DNA from: Pseudomonadota bacterium
GTDB lineage: Bacteria; Pseudomonadota; Alphaproteobacteria; Caulobacterales; Caulobacteraceae
Assembly: GCA_023433585.1 (NCBI GenBank)
Contig: JAEZCL010000052.1
Coordinates: 1-21,189 of the forward strand
DNA: 21,189 bases
Direction of reading: 5' to 3'
Shown here: positions 15,501 through 21,189 of the stretch, one piece after another
How the letters are laid out: every line of letters begins with the position of its first letter
How positions within the stretch are numbered: the stretch's first letter is position 1
Position numbers and translations under genes: made by a program
The notes under the pieces: generated by a model
Told to the model about the DNA's origin: nothing
Databases searched by the model: none
Seen by the model: the letters and a program-made list of their open reading frames with translations, nothing else

Positions 15501-16448
15501 CTGGGCGGTGATTCCCTGCTGGCCGTCCATCTGATGATCCTGATCCGCGAGCGGTTCGGCCATGATCCGGGCCTGGGCGCCCTGTTCGACCGCCCCCGCC
15601 TGGCCGATCTGGCGACGCTGATCGACGGCGAGGCGGCGGACTTCGACAGCGGGCTCGGCCCCTTGGTGCGCCTGTCGGACGGGGACGAAAGCCTGCCGCC
15701 GCTGTTCGTCATCCACCCGGCCGGCGGTATCGCCTGGGGTTATCGCACCTTGGCCCGGTCCCTGTCGCCGCGCCGCGTGGTGTGGGGCGTCCAGTCCCCC
15801 GCGCTCGACCCCCATAACGCGCTTCCCGACGGCATCGACGCCCTGGGCGCCCTCTATGCCGAGCGCATCCTGTCGCTGAACGCGCCCGGCCCCGTGCATC
15901 TGGCCGGATGGTCGGTGGGCGGCCTCATCGCCCAGGCCGCCGCCGTCGAGCTTGAGCGCCGCGGCCATGGCGTCGGCCTGATGGCCATGCTGGATTCCTA
16001 CCCGGCCGAATGCTGGCGCGACGAGCCCGAGCCGGACGAGGTGGACGCCCTGCGCTCGCTGCTGTCCATCGCCGGCTACGACCCGGAAGACCACCCGGAC
16101 CTGCGCAGCCGCGAGGCCATCGTCGGCTTCCTGCGCGCGGGCGACAGCGCCCTGGGCGCCCTGCCCGAGGCGGCGCTGGACGGGGTCATCCGCGTGGTGC
16201 TCGACACCAACCGGCTTGTGCGCCGCCACCATCACCGCCCCTTCGGCGGGATCACCACCCACATCCGCGCCGCGCTCGACCACCAGGGCACGCCGCTGAA
16301 ACCTGAGCTCTGGGCGCCCTACGCTGAGACCCTGGACGTGGTCGAGGTTCCGTTCCTGCACCCGCAATTGACCGGCCCGGCGGCCTCGGCCCTGATCGGC
16401 CCGGCGCTGGACGCCCGCATGGCCGCCGCCGAAGGAAGACCCTCATGA
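12534..16448 (+). CDS. entF: EntF-like NRPS (C-A-PCP-TE), serine-activating
   Basis: A 1304-residue single-module synthetase, close to EntF (1293). Order: condensation domain (about 20-445) with HHLATDG at 150-156; adenylation domain (about 465-945) with YTSGSTGEPKG (607-617), YGPTE (746-750), YDTGD (832-836) and NGKLDRK (938-944); carrier domain with Ser994 in GGDSLL; thioesterase (about 1055-1300) with Ser1127 in GWSVGG, Asp1154 in MLDSYP and His1276 in FLHPQLTG. The specificity residues, located against GrsA positions 235-517, read D-V-W-H-F-S-L-V-D-K, identical to the EntF serine code. It should condense dihydroxybenzoate with serine, and the thioesterase would release a linear or cyclic trimer. 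Its ATG follows the carrier stop by 2 bases. Confidence 0.96.
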   Translation: MDGGGITTAAPQAESLMAEAPMTEAQSGLWFAQALDPTNPIFNTAHYLDITGPLDVAAFEAAINQASREAESLSLVFEERNGRVIQRIDPSRAPLLRIIDLSDRADPAAEAHAAMRLDHETPLDPTRDPLAANLLFVLGPRRFLWSLRVHHLATDGFGMVLTANRIAELYNAAQGGPAPGPAFAPLSQVWTEDAAYRVSDKRTTDAAFWREAMQDAPEVVGLAPGRAVTAHRFHRSERLLPEAVTAALRARAAAANLSWPDMLTALTAAYVRRFSGAEEAIIGAPHMGRMGSASARVPAMVMNVLPVRLSPNEDAPLDQVMIETSKALIRARRHGRYRSEQLRRDLTLIGGARRLYGPLVNVLPFDQPPRFQGLSTTLHVLGTGPVDDVSFTFRGDANPALTLEVDANPDLYSADQTAAHGERLAAFIEAALGAETLAQVPIATAAETVRELETFNATDHPVPDTTLTALLEQAMQRTPDAPALTFGDETLSYAELDRRTAALAGALSARGVGAESLVAVALPRSLELVVALVAILRAGGAYLPLDLEHPPERIAAIVRAAAPTAALAHDDIAGAFGDMLLRPADWPTDGPAPQTNPAPENAAYVIYTSGSTGEPKGVLVEHRAIVNRLLWMQAHYGFGAHSRILQKTPATFDVSVWEFFLALISGGELVVAPPGAHRDPGALAALIRRHRITDLHFVPSMLSAFLADPASKGIETTHVFCSGEALPADLRDRFHAVMKAELHNLYGPTEAAVDVSFWPAGPDDRSQPVPIGWPVWNTRLLILDAHLHPVVPGMAGRLFLGGVQLARGYVGRPDLTAERFIDDPRRPGERLYDTGDLALRRDDGAVVFLGRSDHQVKIRGLRIELGEIEAAIMDSGLAREAVVLAREDRPGDKRLVAYLVPADGHDPAELKTRIAAHLPDYMNPAAFVTLDALPVTANGKLDRKALPAPAVEIAAGRAPRTPTERTLAELYAETLGLEAPVGAEDDFFTLGGDSLLAVHLMILIRERFGHDPGLGALFDRPRLADLATLIDGEAADFDSGLGPLVRLSDGDESLPPLFVIHPAGGIAWGYRTLARSLSPRRVVWGVQSPALDPHNALPDGIDALGALYAERILSLNAPGPVHLAGWSVGGLIAQAAAVELERRGHGVGLMAMLDSYPAECWRDEPEPDEVDALRSLLSIAGYDPEDHPDLRSREAIVGFLRAGDSALGALPEAALDGVIRVVLDTNRLVRRHHHRPFGGITTHIRAALDHQGTPLKPELWAPYAETLDVVEVPFLHPQLTGPAASALIGPALDARMAAAEGRPS

Positions 16449-17221
16449 CCGAGAGAGAATTCGAAGGGCGCATCGCCCTGGTCACTGGCGCGGCCGGCGG
16501 CATCGGCCGGGCGGTGGTCGACAGGCTGAAGGCGGGCGGCGCGCGCATCGTGGCGGCCGATCTGCCCTCGCCCGCTCTGAACGCCCTGGCCGCGCCGGAC
16601 GTCGTGCGCGCCGAGCCGCTGGACGTCACCGACCCCGTGGCCGTCGAGGCCATGTTCGACCGCATGGAGGCCGACTGGGGCCCCATCGATCTGCTGGCGA
16701 GCGTGGCCGGAACCCTCTCCACCGGCCTGATCGCCGAGACCAGCGACGCGGACTGGCGCCGTCAGTTCGCCGTCAACGCCGACGGCGTGTTCCACCTCGG
16801 CCGGGCGGCGGCGAAGCGCATGGGCGCCCGGCGCAAGGGCGCGATCGTGGTGGTCAGTTCCAATGCGGCGGGCGTCCCCCGCCACGGCCTGGGCGCCTAT
16901 GCGGCGTCCAAGGCGGCGGCGACGATGCTGGTGCGCTGCCTGGGGCTTGAGCTGGGCCCGCTGGGCGTGCGCTGCAACGTGGTGGCGCCGGGATCGACCC
17001 TGACGCCCATGCTGACCGGCATGTGGGCCGATCCGAACGATCCCCAGGCGCCCGCCCGCGTCATCGCCGGATCGCCCGAGACCTTCCGCCTGGGCATCCC
17101 CCTGGGCAAGCTCGCCGCGCCCGAAGACGTGGCCGAGACCGTCGCCTTCCTCCTGTCCGACCGCGCCGCCCACATCACCATGGCCGAACTCTACGTCGAC
17201 GGCGGCGCCGCAATGCGCTGA
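16445..17221 (+). CDS. entA: 2,3-dihydro-2,3-dihydroxybenzoate dehydrogenase (EntA)
   Basis: A 258-residue short-chain dehydrogenase that oxidises 2,3-dihydro-2,3-dihydroxybenzoate to 2,3-dihydroxybenzoate with NAD. It has the cofactor loop TGAAGGIG (14-21), SVAG (86-89), catalytic Ser near 138-139, and YAASK with Tyr152 and Lys156. The C-terminal half closely follows EntA: VVAPGSTLTPM, then FRLGIPLGKLAAPEDVAETVAFL and a final VDGG. Generic members of the family lack this GSTxTxM block. Its ATG overlaps the NRPS stop (ATGA). It is the last gene of the operon and I see no strong terminator in the 76 bases before tRNA-Asn. Confidence 0.95.
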   Translation: MTEREFEGRIALVTGAAGGIGRAVVDRLKAGGARIVAADLPSPALNALAAPDVVRAEPLDVTDPVAVEAMFDRMEADWGPIDLLASVAGTLSTGLIAETSDADWRRQFAVNADGVFHLGRAAAKRMGARRKGAIVVVSSNAAGVPRHGLGAYAASKAAATMLVRCLGLELGPLGVRCNVVAPGSTLTPMLTGMWADPNDPQAPARVIAGSPETFRLGIPLGKLAAPEDVAETVAFLLSDRAAHITMAELYVDGGAAMR

Positions 17222-17297
17222 CACGGTCCGAAGCGAGGATCGCGCGAGCGCCGCGCCGCCCGGAGGCTGGCCATACGTCAGGATGTCGGAAAGAGAG

Positions 17298-17372
17298 TGG
17301 CTCCGCGGGTAGGATTCGAACCTACGACCAGCCGATTAACAGTCGGCTGCTCTACCACTGAGCTACCGCGGA
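17298..17372 (-). tRNA. tRNA-Asn (anticodon GTT)
   Basis: Read on the minus strand, the acceptor TCCGCGG pairs with CCGCGGA, followed by discriminator G and an encoded CCA. The anticodon stem-loop reads CCGACTGTTAATCGG with anticodon GTT for asparagine, and the T-loop is GGTTCGAATCC. Its 3' end faces the siderophore operon, but I found no second copy of the 3' end that would mark an integration site. Confidence 0.97.
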
Positions 17373-17393
17373 ACGTGTTGCTCGGGAGGCGCG

Positions 17394-17423
17394 GCTATAG
17401 CAGCGTGTCCGCCCGGGATGCAA
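17394..17423 (-). promoter_or_regulatory. Candidate promoter of tRNA-Asn
   Basis: On the minus strand TTGCAT (17418-17423) is followed after 18 bases by TATAGC (17394-17399), which ends 21 bases before the tRNA 5' end. The -35 element sits in the loop of a 10-bp inverted repeat (GTCCGCCCGG/CCGGGCGGAC). Confidence 0.5.
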
Positions 17424-17438
17424 GCCGGGCGGACGGGG

Positions 17439-17458
17439 AAAAACGCCGTCCGGCGGCG
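17439..17458 (-). terminator. Rho-independent terminator after the Ig-like envelope protein gene
   Basis: On the minus strand, just past the stop codon, CGCCG-CCGGA-CGGCG is followed by five T. The stem is short but GC-only. It separates the upstream gene from tRNA-Asn. Confidence 0.6.
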
Positions 17459-17459
17459 G

Positions 17460-18278
17460 TCAGCCGTCGCCGGGCGCGCCGCCGATGATCCAGGTGCTCT
17501 GTCCGCCCCCGCCGGGCGTCGGCCAGTCGATGCGCGCGCCGGCGCCGGTGACGCTCACCACCAGCTCGCCGGAAGGCGCCGTCAGGGCCAGCACCACGCT
17601 GCGCGCCTGCTCTCCTTGGGCCGCCCGCACCCGTCGCGGACCGGGCGGAACGGCGGGGAAACGCGCCACATAGCGGCCCTGGGCGTTCACGGGCGCCGTA
17701 TGCGTCGGACCGTCGTCCAGCGTCACCCGCACCGGCGCGCCCGGCGCGGCCGTTCCGGAGACCAGCAGGCCGGCGCCGTCATAGTCGACGCCCGACAACA
17801 GGGCCGATCCGTTCAGCGGCCGCACGGCGCCGCCCGCCGTCAGAACCGCCGCGATCGGGTCCGGCCCGGGCGTGAGGATCAGCCACGACCCGGCGTGCGC
17901 CTCGTCGCGGCCGCTCTGGATCTCCGCGCGATACAGCACCGGCGCGCGCGGCGCCGCCAGACGGATCGAGAAGCGCCCGTCCGCGCCGGTCGATCCCGCC
18001 ACCGACACGCCCGCCGGATCGGCCAGGACCACGCGGTCGCCGGGCCGCGCCGTCCCCGTCACGATCAGGCCGTCGGCTTCGAAATCGACCGCGTCCAGAC
18101 GCGCGGGCGCCATCCATGCGGTCTCGGCCGTCCCCGCCTGCCGTGGCGCACCGTCCGGCGCGGGGCCGCAGGCGGAGGGGATCAGCATCATCGCAACGAC
18201 GCCCAGAACGGCGAGTGACGCAGCGTGCGGCCGCCCCGCACCGTCGAACGCCCTGGACGCCGCAATCCGCCGTTTCAT
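17460..18278 (-). CDS. Putative envelope protein with two Ig-like repeats
   Basis: I do not recognise a named family. The 272 residues start with a basic segment and a hydrophobic stretch ending in LIPSAC (Cys37), a possible lipoprotein site, although Pro at -3 is atypical. Two copies of a beta-sandwich-like unit follow, at about 63-106 and 163-206, with the shared pattern VD(F/Y)-x3-GL(I/L)V(T/S)GTA-x-PG ... (A/N)-x-x-GR(F/Y). These resemble Ig-like or carboxypeptidase-regulatory-like modules of exported proteins. The chosen ATG begins just before the signal region; an upstream Met at 18344 would add 22 residues but crowd the divergent gene. Function unknown; periplasmic or outer-membrane location inferred. 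Confidence 0.75.
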   Translation of the reverse strand: MKRRIAASRAFDGAGRPHAASLAVLGVVAMMLIPSACGPAPDGAPRQAGTAETAWMAPARLDAVDFEADGLIVTGTARPGDRVVLADPAGVSVAGSTGADGRFSIRLAAPRAPVLYRAEIQSGRDEAHAGSWLILTPGPDPIAAVLTAGGAVRPLNGSALLSGVDYDGAGLLVSGTAAPGAPVRVTLDDGPTHTAPVNAQGRYVARFPAVPPGPRRVRAAQGEQARSVVLALTAPSGELVVSVTGAGARIDWPTPGGGGQSTWIIGGAPGDG

Positions 18279-18357
18279 CCTGTCGTCCCCGCCTGTATGC
18301 CTGCCGATCCCTGATAGCGTGACGGGACGTTCCTGTCGCCCCAAGCCCGAGACCCCG

Positions 18358-18963
18358 ATGCCCGAAGGCCCCCTGCCCCACGACGCCGCGCCGATCCGTT
18401 CGGTGTGCCTGTTCTGCGGATCGTCCGACCGCGCCGATCCCGAATATGTCGCCTGGGCCGCCTATCTGGGCCGAGCCCTGGCCGAAGAAGGGCTGCGGCT
18501 GGTTTACGGCGGCGGCGGGGTGGGCCTGATGGGGGCCGCCGCGCGCGCGGCGCACGAAGCGGGCGGGGCGGTGCTGGGGATCATGCCCCTGTTCCTGCGC
18601 AGCCGCGAACGGCTGTTCGAGGAGGTCGAGACCCTGGTGGTGCCATCTATGCATCAGCGCAAGCAGCTGATGTACGACGAATCCGACGCCTTCGTCGTGG
18701 CGCCGGGCGGGGTGGGCACGCTCGAGGAAGTGGTCGAGCTGCTGTCATGGAAGCGGCTGGACCTGCACCACAAGCCGGTGATCTTCCTGAATCAGGGCGG
18801 GTTCTGGGAGAATTTCTTCGCCCTGATGCGCCACAGCGTCGACGAGGGCATGACGCCGGCCACGTTTCTTCAGGCGTGGGAGGTCTGCGATACGGTGGAT
18901 GATGTCATGGCGGCCCTGCGGCGCGCGCGAGAGACGCCACAATTGCGTCATGATCGTCGATAA
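18358..18963 (+). CDS. LOG-family protein (cytokinin riboside phosphoribohydrolase-like)
   Basis: A 201-residue member of the LOG ("lonely guy") family, nucleotide 5'-monophosphate N-glycosidases that release adenine-type bases from ribotides; many bacterial members have unclear roles. Signatures are GGGGVGLMG (51-59), MHQRKQ (98-103) and PGGVGTLEE (116-124), the last carrying the catalytic Arg/Glu region with Arg101. The start at 18358 is chosen because the fold begins at SVCLFCGS (15-22); the frame is open further upstream but overlaps the divergent gene. The stop codon lies inside a 33-bp palindrome. It is unlinked in function to its neighbours as far as I can see. Confidence 0.92.
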   Translation: MPEGPLPHDAAPIRSVCLFCGSSDRADPEYVAWAAYLGRALAEEGLRLVYGGGGVGLMGAAARAAHEAGGAVLGIMPLFLRSRERLFEEVETLVVPSMHQRKQLMYDESDAFVVAPGGVGTLEEVVELLSWKRLDLHHKPVIFLNQGGFWENFFALMRHSVDEGMTPATFLQAWEVCDTVDDVMAALRRARETPQLRHDRR

Positions 18964-18980
18964 CTTATCAACGATCATGA
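18948..18980. repeat. 33-bp near-perfect palindrome over the LOG stop codon
   Basis: Two 16-base arms around a single central C (18964), with one mismatched pair; left arm TCATGATCGTCGATAA, right arm TTATCAACGATCATGA. It includes the last codons and TAA stop of the LOG gene. There is no T-run, so it is not a standard intrinsic terminator. The AT-rich centre and near-zero spacer fit a protein-binding site better than an RNA hairpin. Confidence 0.75.
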
Positions 18981-19014
18981 TCCCGGCCTGATGGGTTGCG
19001 ATTAACAACTCGCC

Positions 19015-19045
19015 TTGACAGTTTCGATTGAAGACTGACTAATAC
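19015..19045 (+). promoter_or_regulatory. Sigma-70-type promoter of the small secreted protein gene
   Basis: A perfect TTGACA (19015-19020) is followed by TAATAC (19040-19045) at 19 bases, or ACTAAT at 17 bases. This is the clearest promoter in the window, about 45 bases before the ATG at 19090, and leaves a short leader with GGAG 9 bases before the start. Confidence 0.65.
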
Positions 19046-19089
19046 GGCCTGGATCGTTCGCCTTCCGACGTCATCCGGAGATTCTCCCC

Positions 19090-19395
19090 ATGCGTGCTCT
19101 CATCGTCATCGCCGCCCTCGCCCTGGCCGCCCCCGCCGCAGCCCAGGCGCCCGCAGCCACCAGCCTGACCCTGGCGGACGCCGCCACAGCCCCCACCGGC
19201 CGCGTCATCATCGACGGCGCGGGCTGGAGCTGCGATGAAGCCGGCGCCTGCACCGCCTTCGGCGGCCGCGAACAACCCGCCGACCGCGCCTGCCGCCGCG
19301 TGGTGGCGCGCCTGGGCGCCGTCACCGCCTTCTCGTGGAAGGGCCAGGCCCTCAACGCCGAACAGATCGCCACCTGCAACGCCTCAGCGAACTGA
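19090..19395 (+). CDS. Small secreted four-cysteine protein
   Basis: A 101-residue protein with a clear signal peptide (residues 1-19, cut after AAAQA or AAAQ). The mature part is about 80 residues with four Cys (48, 54, 68, 96), probably two disulfides. The pattern W-x-C near 46-48, C-x13-C, then VTAF near 78-81 and a final Ala-x-Cys-Asn resembles small uncharacterised periplasmic proteins I associate with Caulobacterales and sphingomonads. Function unknown. It has its own strong promoter and is followed by a repeat element. Confidence 0.8.
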   Translation: MRALIVIAALALAAPAAAQAPAATSLTLADAATAPTGRVIIDGAGWSCDEAGACTAFGGREQPADRACRRVVARLGAVTAFSWKGQALNAEQIATCNASAN

Positions 19396-19397
19396 TC

Positions 19398-19542
19398 CTT
19401 TCTCCCTCCCCGGGACGGGGAGGGGGGCCGCGCAGCGGCCGGGTGGGGCGGGCTCGGCGACGAGGGCGCGCTGTCTCGCCTTGCCGCCCCCACCTGCTTC
19501 GCCTTCGGCTCCGCCCCCTCCCCATGAAGGGGAGGGAGAAAG
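19398..19542. repeat. 145-base intergenic repeat with perfect 14-base inverted ends
   Basis: The outer ends are perfect inverted 14-mers: CTTTCTCCCTCCCC (19398-19411) and GGGGAGGGAGAAAG (19529-19542). Inside are further stems: CCCC-GGGAC-GGGG at the left, GGCCGC-GCA-GCGGCC next to it, and CTCCCC-ATGAA-GGGGAG at the right. It fills the space between two convergent genes. The layout is like REP/BIME or non-autonomous (MITE-like) elements common between genes of high-GC alphaproteobacteria. Only one copy is in this window, so its repeat status is inferred. Confidence 0.7.
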
Positions 19543-19553
19543 AGGGGCGCGCT

Positions 19554-20888
19554 TCAGGCCGTTTCGCCCTTGAGCCGCCGGACGATGCGGTCGCGGTCGA
19601 TGAGGGGAAGCAGAGCGGCCATGTCCGGGCCGTGATCCATGCCGGTCACGGCCTGGCGCAGGGGCATGAACAGCGCCCTGCCCTTCGCGTCCGTGCCGTC
19701 CTTCACCGCCGCCGTCCATGCGCCCCAGCTGTCCGGGCCGATCTCGACCGGCAGGACGTCCAGCGCCGCCGCAGCGAAAGCGGGATCGGCGATCACCGGC
19801 GTCACCGGTCCGGTGACGATGCGGGCGTAATCCTTCACATCCGCAAATTTGCCCAGGTTCGGCCGCACAGCGTCCCAGAACGCCGCGCCCAGGTCGCAGC
19901 CCAGCGCCGCCAGCCGCGCCGAGGCGTCGGCGTATGAGAGAGCGTGCAGCGCCTGGGCGTTCAGCCGGTCCAGGTCGGCGGTGTCATAGCGCGCCGGCGC
20001 CCGGCCCATCTTCGAGAAGGCGAAGGTCGCGCCCAGCGCCTGGACCGACTCCGCGACCTCCAGCGGGTCGGACGTGCCGATGCGGCCCAGATGGCTGGTG
20101 ATGGCGATGGGCTCATAGCCCATGTCGCGCATCTCGCCGATGGACAGCGACCCCAGACGCTTGGACAGGGCCGCCCCGTCCGCGCCCACCAGCAGCGGCA
20201 TGTGCGCGAAGCCGGGAGTGTCTCCGCCCAACGCCTCGAAGATCTCGATCTGCACGCCGGTGTTGGTGACGTGGTCTTCGCCCCGGATCACATGGGTGAT
20301 CTCCATGTCGATGTCGTCGACCACCGAGGGCAGGGTGTAGAGGAAAAGCCCGTCCTCGCGGATCAGCACCGGATCGGACAGGGAGGCGGTGTCCACCTCC
20401 ACATGGCCGCGCGACAGGTCCTCCCAGGCCACGCGGCGGCCCTCCAGCCTGAAGCGCCAGTGGGGGCGACGGCCTTCGGCGTCGAGTTTCGCACGGTCCG
20501 CGTCGGTCAGGCTCAGGGCGGCGCGGTCGTAGATGGGCGGCAGGCCGCGCGACAGCTGGACCTTGCGCCGCCGGTCCAGCTCCTCGGCGGTCTCGTAGCA
20601 GGGATAGAGCCGCCCGGCCGCCTTCAGCGCCTCGGCGGCCTCATGATAGCGGTCGAACCGCCGGGACTGATTGAAGCGCTCGTCCCAGGTCAGGCCCAGC
20701 CAGGTCAGGTCGGCGTCGATGGCCGCCTCGTTCTCGGGCGTCGAGCGCTCCACGTCCGTATCGTCGATGCGCAGCACGAAGGACCCGCCCTGCCCTTTCG
20801 CGAACAGCCAGTTGACCAGGGCGGTGCGCACATTGCCCACGTGCAGGCGCCCCGTGGGGGACGGCGCGAAACGAACCTTGACGGACAT
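19554..20888 (-). CDS. gltX: Glutamyl-tRNA synthetase, short form
   Basis: A 444-residue class I aminoacyl-tRNA synthetase that attaches glutamate to tRNA. The HIGH-type motif is HVGN (16-19) within FAPSPTGRLHVGN, and the KMSKS-type motif is LSKR (241-244). VIRGEDHV (200-207) is the usual connector. Alphaproteobacteria commonly carry two GltX proteins, one of which serves tRNA-Gln through the amidotransferase route; this copy is in the shorter class and I cannot tell which tRNA it prefers. The ATG at 20888 begins the conserved fold with almost no leader. It follows the partial hydrolase gene by 53 bases and may be co-transcribed with it. Confidence 0.95.
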   Translation of the reverse strand: MSVKVRFAPSPTGRLHVGNVRTALVNWLFAKGQGGSFVLRIDDTDVERSTPENEAAIDADLTWLGLTWDERFNQSRRFDRYHEAAEALKAAGRLYPCYETAEELDRRRKVQLSRGLPPIYDRAALSLTDADRAKLDAEGRRPHWRFRLEGRRVAWEDLSRGHVEVDTASLSDPVLIREDGLFLYTLPSVVDDIDMEITHVIRGEDHVTNTGVQIEIFEALGGDTPGFAHMPLLVGADGAALSKRLGSLSIGEMRDMGYEPIAITSHLGRIGTSDPLEVAESVQALGATFAFSKMGRAPARYDTADLDRLNAQALHALSYADASARLAALGCDLGAAFWDAVRPNLGKFADVKDYARIVTGPVTPVIADPAFAAAALDVLPVEIGPDSWGAWTAAVKDGTDAKGRALFMPLRQAVTGMDHGPDMAALLPLIDRDRIVRRLKGETA

Positions 20889-20941
20889 GGAGACGGAACC
20901 TCGAAAGCGAGGCGGCTAGGTCGCGCCGGAACGCGGCCAAG

Positions 20942-21189
20942 TCAAGGCGCGTCGCGATCCTCGCCCAACAGCCACAGCATCCCCGCCCGGTAAGCGTCGG
21001 TCGAATTAGCGGCGTGGGTTCCGCCCTCGATGCGGACTGAATGCAGGCGCCACGGGCGCTCATCGCGGCCCTCCCAATGGCGGAGCCACAGGGCGGCCTC
21101 GGCCTGTAGATCGGCGCGGTCGCGCGTGCCGCTGGACACCACCACGCCGAGGTCGGCGCGCGCCGCCGCGGCGGCGGGCGCCCGCCGCG
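20942..21189 (-). CDS. Alpha/beta-hydrolase (esterase-like), C-terminal fragment
   Basis: The frame is open to the right edge of the window, so the gene is cut off at its 5' side. About 82 C-terminal residues are visible, including VVVSSGTRDRADLQAEA (after a beta-strand) and GGTHAANSTDAYRAGMLWLL near the end. The placement of an acidic residue after the strand and a His in GGTHAAN resembles the Asp-His end of an alpha/beta-hydrolase, most like the putative-esterase group (PF00756, COG2819) that includes BesA and IroE siderophore esterases. The nucleophile region lies outside the window, so neither family nor substrate can be confirmed. Confidence 0.55.
   Translation of the reverse strand, partial: RRAPAAAAARADLGVVVSSGTRDRADLQAEAALWLRHWEGRDERPWRLHSVRIEGGTHAANSTDAYRAGMLWLLGEDRDAP

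Noticed and set aside
12357..16367. A 1336-codon open frame on the minus strand opposite the NRPS
   Set aside because: It mirrors the NRPS gene almost exactly, lacks recognisable domains and is rich in Gly, Arg, Gln and His, as expected of an antisense frame in GC-rich codon-biased DNA.
17298..17372. tRNA-Asn as the attachment site of a siderophore genomic island
   Set aside because: Its 3' end faces the operon, but no duplicated tRNA end, integrase or base-composition shift is visible in the window.
18948..19010. Chromosome dimer resolution (dif) site near the palindrome
   Set aside because: The arms and single-base centre do not fit the 11-6-11 XerC/XerD layout, and the known dif core is not recognisable.
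19398..19542. CRISPR array or insertion sequence
   Set aside because: There are no regularly spaced identical repeats and no transposase frame; the element is a single palindromic block.

Overview
This is a high-GC window from an alphaproteobacterium, most likely Caulobacterales and probably Brevundimonas or a close relative. The main clue is the left edge. The first 13 residues of a minus-strand protein match the start of the polar organizer PopZ, and it is followed by a TolC/RsaF-type outer-membrane channel and a Pcm-like methyltransferase, an order I remember from Caulobacter. The organism assignment is an inference; nothing was searched.

Layout. Positions 1-2559 (minus) hold the popZ start, tolC and the pcm-like gene. 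A tRNA-Cys (2747-2820, plus) converges on a SpoU/TrmH RNA methyltransferase (minus). Positions 3626-4036 are nearly gene-free: an orphan plus-strand terminator, a possible 31-residue membrane peptide and a short direct repeat. Positions 4037-8563 (minus) read, in transcription order, as an OmpR-type response regulator, a histidine kinase, an MFS exporter and an M20 amidohydrolase. The first three overlap or nearly touch and the amidohydrolase follows after about 36 bases, so this looks like one operon.

The centrepiece is a six-gene plus-strand operon (8754-17221) for an enterobactin-type catechol siderophore: isochorismate synthase (EntC), 2,3-dihydroxybenzoate-AMP ligase (EntE), isochorismatase (EntB N-terminal half), a separate aryl carrier protein (EntB C-terminal half), a C-A-PCP-TE single-module NRPS (EntF) and 2,3-dihydro-2,3-dihydroxybenzoate dehydrogenase (EntA). 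Read by eye, the ten specificity positions of the adenylation domain are DVWHFSLVDK, identical to the EntF serine code. The predicted product is therefore 2,3-dihydroxybenzoyl-serine, probably trimerised by the thioesterase. Most junctions are ATGA/GTGA overlaps or short gaps. A Fur-box-like sequence lies just upstream of entC. EntB is split into two coupled genes. No phosphopantetheinyl transferase, MbtH-like protein or TonB receptor is in the window. The C-terminus of an alpha/beta-hydrolase at the right edge could be a siderophore esterase, but only its tail is visible.

Positions 17298-21189 look like chromosomal backbone: tRNA-Asn (minus), a two-repeat Ig-like envelope protein (minus), a LOG-family protein (plus) ending in a 33-bp near-perfect palindrome, a small secreted four-cysteine protein (plus) with a good promoter, a 145-base intergenic repeat with perfect 14-base inverted ends, a glutamyl-tRNA synthetase (minus), and the partial hydrolase. 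Base composition and codon use look even throughout, with no integrase or transposase.
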